DNA of 25,364 bases from Pinguiococcus pyrenoidosus (taxonomy: Eukaryota; Sar; Pinguiophyceae; Pinguiochrysidales; Pinguiochrysidaceae): positions 1-25,364 of the forward strand of contig JAAMXY010004149.1 of assembly GCA_019677205.1 (NCBI GenBank), given 5' to 3'. Under the pieces are notes generated by a model. It was not told the origin of the DNA, did no database searches, and saw only the letters and a program-made list of their open reading frames with translations. The position numbers and the translations under genes are program-made. Numbering within the stretch: the stretch's first letter is position 1; each line of letters begins with the position of its first letter. Below, piece after piece: positions 18,331 to 25,364 of this stretch.

Positions 18331-21300
18331 ATGTTTGGCGCGGTGTACAACAAGAAGAACCCGCCTGGACAAAGCATGGGAGGCGTGCTGCAGGACCAGG
18401 TGTTCATGCCCGGTGGGCGCGCGATGCCCACGGGCAGGACGCCCAACTACATGTCACCGGAAGAGTCGTCTCGAGTTGCCAGCGGCTTCGGACTTCGGAC
18501 GGGCATGCAGAATCCCAGCGTGCGACAGCGAGGTCGTCCGTCTCGCGGGGACTTGTCAGATGACGGTGCGGCCTCCTTTCCAAGGGTACGATGTCCACGT
18601 GAAAGCGCCGTGCCAACGTTGAAGCACTGAGCTGTGTTGATGCTCCCTCCCCAAAACAATCCCAGAATGCGAGCTTTCAGCAGCAGACTGTGAGCCCGTA
18701 CGACTTTCCAGGTAGGACCTCTGGACGCATGGGTATCTGTGGCGAAGCCTTGATGAGCTCACGAGGGGAATGATCGGAATCAGCCGAGCAAAAGAACGGG
18801 ACAACAGGGTCTTGGTGCTGCCCATCTTCCGTTTCCACCATCTGCTGTACCCCGGGGTTCTCGACCAAGGTCAACGGGAACGATCTGGAGAGCGGGCGGC
18901 AGAAGCCGGCGTTGCGCTACAGTCCAGAAGTGCGCAAGCGTATGGTTCTGCTTGTGCTGGGGGTCCTCTTCTTCGTGTCGCAGTGCGTCGTCTGGTTCCC
19001 GTGGCTGTACGCCGGCTTCACGGGCATGGACATGCTGGACAACTTGTCGCCGGTCCTCTGGTGGACGAGCGCAGAAGGTACGCGAAGAAGGGAAACCGAG
19101 GCCGAGACAGAGAGAAGGACTTGACGAAGTGCGACGACCACGGCTTCAGGTGGGCTAAGCGTTTTCTCTCCCTCTGCATCGTCGCAGCATCAGCCGGAGG
19201 AGGTGGCAGGGGTGGTGCGGGAGGCATCGTTGGCGACGATCCGCAGGCGATCTCGAAGGCCGCCATCCAGGAGTATCTGGACATGCGGTTTGAGTCCTGG
19301 GTCGATGGAAGCGAGAAGAACAACCTGGACGCGGAGATCACGGGGAAGCAGATGAACGACGAAGACCGAGACGTCCTCCTCAACTTCCAGCAAAACTCGG
19401 GCATCCCCGAAGATGTGCTGAAAGCGTTCCAGGTGCGTACACCTATGGCCACGGCGCACTCGGCCGCTTCTCGGTAGATGCTGACAGCAGTCGAACCTCT
19501 CCAGGAAATCAAGAGCCGGCCTTTCGCGAGGGCGTCGGCCTTCAAGGCAAGCTGGGACAAGGACATAGAAAGCCTTCGGCAACGCCGTGCCGGGACAAGC
19601 ACGGTGAAGGATCTGTTCATCGGCGAGGTGCATAATCCCGACCGGATCCTGCGGAGAGAAGCAGAGCTGGCGTCGGATCCTCTGCTGCTGGTTTATGACA
19701 ACGTCGCGAAGCAGCATCCGCATCTGGCCGGCAAGAACTCCAAGGAGGAAGAAGAGCTCATGGACTACTATGTCAAGGTCGGCGCTCGCACAGACGAGGA
19801 AACGCATCGCCAGGCATTCTCTCGGTGCATGTGACTAAGCGGTCCCCCATTGCGCTTTAGGTTGCCCTTCGACAGGAGGCCCAGAAGGCCGCGCGCCGCA
19901 CGGACTGGAGGGCGCTGAAGGATGAAGAGGAGTTTCCCCATCATTTGATGGCATGCAAGAACGGGAATGGTGCGTCCGTCCGCTCTCAAGGCGTCCCTCA
20001 CCCAAGCCTGCATCTCCTCACGGCCGCTTCCGTTCTCCCCAACAATCCCTCCAGACGACGCGAACTGCACGTCGGATGCTTCGTTCACTCTGGTGCTCCA
20101 GCTGAGCTGGGATCGCGCTTGGATGCTCGATCCGATCTGCAGGCGATGGCACGCGCCAGTTTCCGCTGCGATCTACGTGCCGGAACCTGACGAGCACAAG
20201 TTCAATCCGGGGAGTGTGGGCCAGGAGTGTGTGCATGGCGCTCGCTTTCACGTGGAAGTCGACCGCCGCGGAGGTCCGAGCACCTACCCCGTGAACCGGC
20301 TTCGCAACGCAGCTCTGTCGCAGGTACGATGAAGCTTGGTGTTGGCCGTGCTAAGGTTCCAAGGAGAAGATGGGTAGCTTCAGACAAAGCTGAACGGTGC
20401 GATGGTCTAGGTCCGCACGTCGCACTTCCTTCTTGCCGACGTTGATCACTGGCCTATGGAAGGTCTCGCGGAGCAGCTCCAGGCCACCGCCGAGAAGAAC
20501 CCCGCGCAGTTCGCGTCGCGCTATACCGCCTTTGTCGTTCCGACCTTTGAGCACAAGGATCTGAGCGCGTGCGACGAGCTGAAGGACGATGTCCCCGCCA
20601 TGGAGACGTGCCTTGAGGACTTCGCGATGAAGGAGTCGCCAAAGACCTTCTCGGACATCAAGCAATGCTACCTGAGCGACACGTGCATCATGTACCACGA
20701 GGCGTTCCCGTACAGCCACAACACCACCAATTATCCGCTGCTCTTTCAGAACCCGGATCCGCACTACATCCGAATGTACGACTGCATTCAGTCCGAAAGG
20801 TACTTGACGTACAGCGAACAGCGGATCCGCCTGCCGGATGCTTCCACGAGGACGGGAACTGATCTCGCCGCTCCGTAGATATGAGCCATACGTCGTGATG
20901 CGGTGGAGTGCAGCCTTGAGCGCATTCGACGAGATGTTCGTGGGCTATGGCCTGAACAAGATCCAATGGCTATGGACGCTCCGAAAAGTCGGGTTCCGGT
21001 ACGTCCGCAAGCCCAGCTCAAGAGAGAACCTTCCTGGGGGCGTTCCCACGGAGCCGAGCGTACGGCGAACTGACTAGCATGCTGTGTCTGCTTGGCGAAG
21101 GTATGGAGTCGCTCCGAATACGTTTCTGTTCCACGTGAAGCATATCAAAAGCAAAGCGAGGCATGTGTTCAGGTGAGACCCAGGAATGCCGCGTGGAATG
21201 CCGCGTGGGAGACCGCATGGCCGGAACAGCTGGTTAACTCCGCATAAATATCTCCCACCGAAGATCTGGCATCCACCAAAAGACGAACACGAAGTCGCCC

Positions 21301-21540
21301 CACATGGAGCTGGTGTACACCTATGCTTCGCAGCTGCTTCAGACGTACGATGAAGTGGAGATGGCAGGTCGAGCTAGGGTGCCCATCTGTCCACCACCGG
21401 TCCAGGTAGGAGCCTTCGAGCTTCGGCCCTCGCCTTGCCGACCACAGCTCTCGTCTCACGCCCCTCGCGCCCTTCCACAGGACATGATTGAGCGACCTGG
21501 ACCGATTCGACATCCAAAAGAGACCGCGGCACAGACATGA
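18331..21540 (+). CDS. Family 49 (LARGE/B4GAT1-like) glycosyltransferase, type II membrane protein
   Basis: Twelve exons: 18331-18585, 18666-18689, 18870-19077, 19188-19432, 19505-19777, 19861-19969, 20055-20323, 20411-20799, 20879-20998, 21101-21172, 21264-21405 and 21481-21540; 721 aa. GT49 enzymes add sugars, such as glucuronic acid, in the Golgi lumen. There is a ~117-residue cytosolic head, then one transmembrane helix at 118-138 (MVLLVLGVLFFVSQCVVWFP), then a ~230-residue stem. The GT domain runs ~372-650: SFTLVLQLSWDRAW, WHAPVSAAIYVPEPDE, NRLRNAALSQVRTSHFLLAD with DVD (471-473) as the metal-binding DxD, YEPYVVMRWS, FVGYGLNKIQWLWTLRKVGF and TFLFHVKHIKSKARHVF. The second intron (180 nt) and the donor after exon 5 (GTCGGC) are the least certain junctions. 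Donor and acceptor are unknown. It converges with gene 10, 103 nt apart. Confidence 0.88.
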
Positions 21541-21643
21541 GGACCGACAGCGCTGTCTGATCGTCCCAGATGCCGTGGAGAAAGTCCCGAGGCTTGCCTC
21601 ACAGCCGCTACGGCAGTAGAGGTGGCTACTAGACCCTCCTATG

Positions 21644-23173
21644 CTAATCCAAATCAACTGCGATATCCGCTTGCGACACCACAAGCATGTCTCTCACGTC
21701 CTGCTGCGCGCTCTTCGCCTCTCCCGTGCTCTTGGCTTCCTCGGCCGCCGTCGCACCGCCCGCTGCCTGTGCGGTGGACGGGGTCTCCGGATCTGCCTTG
21801 TCCCCGGGATCTCGCTCATCTAGCACTTCTGCTTCCTCCACGTCTCGCTGCGCGCGCCGGTACTCCGGGTGCTGCTCCTGCATCACCTCCTCCATGGACT
21901 CCGGCGTGACCGTCAGGATGCTGAGGCACAGGCAGAAGAAGAAGCAGCTGAGGGGAATCAAAATTGGCAGGTAGATGATGTACACGCTGTAGGTCGCCTC
22001 CTCGATCCGCACGAGGATCAGAATCAGCAGCAAGAGCTGGCAGGCCAGGCTGGAGGTGTAGAACGACACGTTGCGGGTGTAGATGAGGCTTCGGGCAGCC
22101 TTGAAATTGGCGCCTTCCGACAGCAGCTCGTCCTGGTTCGAAGTGGTCTCCTCCCGCAGAAGCTCCATGGCCTGCCGCTGAGGCCTGATGATCCGAAGAT
22201 ACACCGACGCCACGATGTACACAAAGAGCGGCAGGGCCAGAAGCCAGTAGCTCCCGCCGATCACTCCGTCCAGGCGCAGCACCAGGATGAGCGCCTGAAG
22301 CAGGAAGAAGCCGTACTCGAGGGCCGAGTACAGCGCCGATCTTCGCTCATCTTCGCTGAGCTCCAGCTGCAGCAGGGCCTCGGGATCGCCGTCCTCCGCG
22401 CCCGGGGGCCTCTCGATCGGCGTGGACCACGCGATCAGGGACTCTCCGATGTGCAAGAAGAGGATGATGAACAGGGGCAGCAGCACGAGGCCCCACGACG
22501 TGTCGATGTCGTCGTCCAGCGCGAGCAGCAGGGTGACCGCCTGGACCACCCGCAGCACAAACTTGAACGCGCTGTACAGCCTCGTGGAGAACGCCACATT
22601 CACGAGCTGCGGCTCCTCGCTGTCATCGGTCGGGTTGCGGAAAAGCACGAGCATGTAGCCGTGGTACACCAGCCCCAGCGCGTTGTAGATCCACAGCGGC
22701 GTCGCGATGGCCACCCAGGGTAGATCCGCGGCGTCGTCGATCTCCGCGGCCGCCAGGAAGGGGAAAAGGCACAAAAACGCGAAGATCAAGAACACGATGA
22801 GAATAAAGCGCAGGCGAAACCGCGCCGGCGCGCGCAGGAAGCGCTGGAACAGCTCTCCTTGCGCGCTCATGGGGTCTTCCAGCAGCTGGATACCCAACAT
22901 GCCCACGCGGTCATAGAGTCGGCGCTTCTCCGGATCTCGCAGCACCTCGTACGCGGTCTGAATGGACTGGAACTTCGCGCGCACTTCGCGCGTCACCGTC
23001 TCTCCGCGCTGCGCCACCTTGTCCGGGTGAAGCTGCAGAGACTGTCGTCGGTGCGCGCGGCGGATCTCATCCGCGCTGGCTAACCTCGACACCCCAAGGC
23101 GCGCGTACAAGTCATCGGCTGCGTCTTCCGGGCCCAAAAGCGGTCCACAGCAGCAGCTTAAGAGACAGTCCAT
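21644..23173 (-). CDS. J-domain (DnaJ-like) protein fused to TMEM185-like multipass membrane region
   Basis: Intronless, 509 aa from ATG 23173, chosen because the J domain begins 20 residues later. The upstream open frame to 23416 has no domain. The N-terminus MDCLLSCCCG is Cys-rich and could be palmitoylated. The J domain (21-90) has the HPD triad at 49-51, needed to stimulate Hsp70, and typical helix IV RRLYDRVG. About eight transmembrane segments follow near 122-142, 153-178, 203-220, 227-249, 285-300, 308-328, 372-388 and 396-420. Repeated W..(x)..PL(F/W)-type patterns resemble the TMEM185A/fragile-X-F family. The C-terminal ~85 residues are acidic and soluble. It likely sits in an endomembrane and presents the J domain to cytosolic Hsp70; topology is inferred. 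Confidence 0.88.
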   Translation of the reverse strand: MDCLLSCCCGPLLGPEDAADDLYARLGVSRLASADEIRRAHRRQSLQLHPDKVAQRGETVTREVRAKFQSIQTAYEVLRDPEKRRLYDRVGMLGIQLLEDPMSAQGELFQRFLRAPARFRLRFILIVFLIFAFLCLFPFLAAAEIDDAADLPWVAIATPLWIYNALGLVYHGYMLVLFRNPTDDSEEPQLVNVAFSTRLYSAFKFVLRVVQAVTLLLALDDDIDTSWGLVLLPLFIILFLHIGESLIAWSTPIERPPGAEDGDPEALLQLELSEDERRSALYSALEYGFFLLQALILVLRLDGVIGGSYWLLALPLFVYIVASVYLRIIRPQRQAMELLREETTSNQDELLSEGANFKAARSLIYTRNVSFYTSSLACQLLLLILILVRIEEATYSVYIIYLPILIPLSCFFFCLCLSILTVTPESMEEVMQEQHPEYRRAQRDVEEAEVLDERDPGDKADPETPSTAQAAGGATAAEEAKSTGEAKSAQQDVRDMLVVSQADIAVDLD

Positions 23174-23611
23174 GGGGGAACTGCGCGGAACGCGGAAGAC
23201 TTCCGAGCCTAGCGCGCGCTTTGAAAAGCTCCAGAAGCTCGGTACGGAATCGCGAAGCCAAGAAGAAGCGCAGAAGGACAGAGGAGAACTCGGAGTCAAA
23301 GCGTTTAAAAAAAGTGGCGCGAAAGATACAGCGGTGGGTCTGAGACGGGCGTCAGGGGCGTCGCCGCAATCTTTACCGAGGGAGGGGTTTAAGAATCTGA
23401 AGCCTTGCCAGCACATATTAGTAGCAATGTGAGGCGATGCCGTCGTGGGAGTTGCACCCCCCAGCTTTTCAAGACGAAATTGGTCTGAGCCGTTTCTTAG
23501 CTTTTAGGTATAACATTGATACAATCATAATTTTAATAGATGGAACCAAGATCTTGCGGAATCTGTGATGGAGGCGGCGTCGAAGCGCCACAAGGGCTCT
23601 CTCTTAGAAAG
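23174..23611. other. Divergent intergenic region between genes 10 and 11
   Basis: 438 bases between start codons. About 23500-23540 is AT-rich (TATAACATTGATACAATCAT), the third such short island. An in-frame ATG at 23540 could extend gene 11 by 24 residues. No RNA gene is visible. Confidence 0.5.
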
Positions 23612-25364
23612 ATGGCCGCCGAGTCGGTGGGCAAGAAGCGGGCGGCAGACGGGCAACTAGACAAGAGCAGCGCGCTGTCGTCGCCAGAGGCGCCGAAAGG
23701 TGCGCAATTCGCACTTCTGCGCTCTTTCAAAAGCGCGTCCCCTCACGAGCTGCCGCTGCAGCGCCAGACACCTTTCCCAAAGCCTCGGAAGAGACTCTCG
23801 CCAAGCGCCGCATTGTTCAGGTACGCGTCGCTGCGCAGGGCGCGCCAACGTCCAGACCTTATCGGCGCCATTCACAGGCGGCGGAGCAGAGTAAAGGAGA
23901 CGACGAGAAAAACCCTTTCAAGAAGGTACCTCCTCTCGCGAGATCGGCGTCCGAGACGCCACTCGCGCGTTCATGAGCTCATGAAGAGATGCGTAGGTGG
24001 CGCTCACCTTGGGAAATGGGAAGGACAAGCCGAGCTGGGGTCAGGTAAAGCTCTATTCTGGGTGGCATGTCTTCGAACGCTTTGGCGAGAGACTTTGGCG
24101 CGGAGGGTCGCATCCTTTAGCTCAAATGCCGGATCCAGGCTTTCTTGGAGGGGGGCTCAATGCATTCACGATTCTGGCGTGAGAAGGATGTGAAGTGATT
24201 CCCGAATTCACTTGTGTCGAAAGTGAAGCTCAAATGACGCCGTTCTGACGAGACCCATCGCCTCGTCTGTCCAGGCGGCGCCGGAGAAAATCGTGGGCAG
24301 CGTCCAGCTGCGGAATCCCTTCGCGGGCTTGAGAGGCGCCGCGGATCCGATGGCCTCGCTGAAGAGGCCTTTCGGCAAGGCCTTTAACTCGTCGCCACCA
24401 CCGCCGAGCGCTCTTTCCACGCCGCCCAAGGTGCGTTCTTTCTCCTCAGTTCGAACCCGGGTGCAGAGCGAGCGATTCAGCCTGAGCCCGCGCGCCCCTG
24501 TCCGTGTATAGGCCGTGAGCAATCCCTTTGCGTCGCCGTCAGCGCCGAAGAATCCATTCATGTCGTTCAGCGCGGGAAAGGAGGGCTTCTGGGGAAAAGA
24601 CAAGTAAGAGCAGAAATCAGCGCAACGGAGCATACCGCACGAGCGATGGACATTTAATCGGCGCATGGCTTTAATTTTTCCAGGGCGGCTCCGTCGCAAT
24701 CTACCTTTCAAGTAGCTTGGGCAGGAGCGTCTGCTGAGGCGAAGCCCGAGGATGCCTTGCCCACGCCGAAACCAGTGTTTGGAGCGTCATCAACGTCCTC
24801 GTTGCAGTCGGAAGGTTTGTGAAGGCGTCGGTGCACGGGCCTTGGACAGAGATCCAGCTGACTCGGTGCTTCTATCTTTTTGCGAAGGCTCAGAGGACAC
24901 AAAGAAGGAGGAGGAGGACAGTGCGCCCGTTGTGCTGCTTCCTGAGGTCAAGCCGGAGAACGGCGAGGAGGAAGAGGAGTGCCAATTGGAGTTGAGAGCA
25001 AAGCTGTTCCGCTTCGTAGCTGTGCAGGCGGAGAGTGACGACAAAGACAGCGTCACATTGGTAAAGTCGTCGGCAGTTGCCAAGGCGTCGAAAGACGACA
25101 GCGAAGGTGCCAAGATTGCGCCTGATGGCGAAAACGTCGGCACGAACGCAGCGGAGGTGAAGCCGAGCGGCAACGCCAGTCCGGCTGCCGCCGAAAAGGA
25201 TGGGTACGCCTTCTGGTCTTCATTGTGCTCGCATCGTCACAATCCCTTGTGTGCGAGAGGCTGATGTGCTGCTTGTGCTGCTTGTGCTGCTTGTGCTGCT
25301 TGTGCTGCTTGTGCTGCTTGTGCTGCTTTCTTATCCGTGGTTCTGCTTTGCGATCATCCAGGGA
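23612..25364 (+). CDS. Nup50/Nup2-like nucleoporin with C-terminal Ran-binding domain (3' partial)
   Basis: Exons 23612-23699, 23762-23820, 23878-23925, 23997-24044, 24275-24430, 24512-24603, 24684-24814, 24888-25203 and 25362-edge; 312 residues plus two bases before the last visible intron. The N-terminus GKKRAADGQL...ASEETLAKRRIVQ matches the importin-alpha-binding NUP50 domain. NPF motifs at 61-63, 95-97, 137-139 and 147-149, GF/FG-type spacers, and the start of a RanBD1 domain (ECQLELRAKLFRF, 238-250) follow. Such proteins help disassemble import complexes at nuclear pores by binding importin-alpha and Ran. After KLFRF a ~60-residue Ser/Lys/Asp-rich insert replaces the usual W-x-ERG strand, which must lie past the edge. 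The 232-nt intron 24045-24274 may hide another exon; ATG 23540 is an alternative start. Confidence 0.8.
25267..25328. repeat. 9-bp TGCTGCTTG tandem repeat in last intron of gene 11
   Basis: Six perfect TGCTGCTTG units plus eight of nine bases of a seventh. It lies inside the probable 158-nt intron 25204-25361 (GTACGC...ATCCAG) and forms an extended pyrimidine-rich tract ahead of the acceptor. Confidence 0.9.

Noticed and set aside
21869-22723. 284-codon Gln/His-rich plus-strand frame
   Set aside because: Antisense to the transmembrane region of gene 10.
24448-24466. GTTCGAACCCGGG resembling a tRNA 3' half
   Set aside because: It lies in an 81-nt intron of gene 11 and no complete cloverleaf fits on either strand.

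Overview
This window is nuclear DNA of a eukaryote. It holds eleven protein genes on both strands. Most are cut by short GT-AG introns (usually 57-132 nt) whose phases join conserved protein motifs exactly. Intergenic gaps are short and mostly GC-rich. Two enzymes of plastid-type metabolism, EPSP synthase and a serine-acetyltransferase-like protein, begin with a signal peptide followed by a basic stretch that starts with Phe at the predicted cleavage site (VAA|FAP and LHC|FRQ). That bipartite presequence is typical of algae with a complex red-derived plastid (ochrophytes, haptophytes, cryptophytes, some myzozoans). I cannot name the species. Densely mixed gene orientation and ordinary GT-AG introns argue against a dinoflagellate.

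Layout: (1) 81-3296 +, RelA/SpoT-like nucleotidyltransferase fold plus TPR protein, possibly continuing past the left edge. (2) 3522-5222 -, acidic protein with an HMG box, a POLE4/NF-YC-type histone fold and a PIP-box-like tail. (3) 5547-7470 +, Rossmann methyltransferase-like protein with an Arg-rich head and a long acidic insert. (4) 7720-9059 -, zinc-finger RING-H2 E3 ligase. (5) 9692-10510 +, METTL21-type protein methyltransferase. (6) 11234-13006 +, plastid EPSP synthase, five exons. (7) 13144-15171 -, orphan protein with a signal peptide. (8) 15978-17562 +, SAT/CysE-family protein, eight exons, lacking the catalytic His. (9) 18331-21540 +, GT49 (LARGE-like) glycosyltransferase, twelve exons. 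(10) 21644-23173 -, J-domain plus TMEM185-like membrane protein. (11) 23612-right edge +, Nup50/Nup2-like nucleoporin entering its Ran-binding domain.

The genes do not form an operon or an obvious cluster. Pairs 1/2, 3/4, 6/7 and 9/10 converge, with 103-249 nt between stop codons. Pairs 2/3, 4/5, 7/8 and 10/11 diverge from shared intergenic regions. Pathways touched are aromatic amino acid and sulfur amino acid metabolism (plastid), Golgi glycosylation, nuclear transport, chromatin/replication and ubiquitin signalling. I found no transposon, CRISPR array, rRNA or convincing tRNA. The best candidates for something new are the SAT-like protein with a substituted active site, the HMG/histone-fold/PIP fusion, the UBZ-like/RanBP2/RING ligase and the orphan signal-peptide protein.
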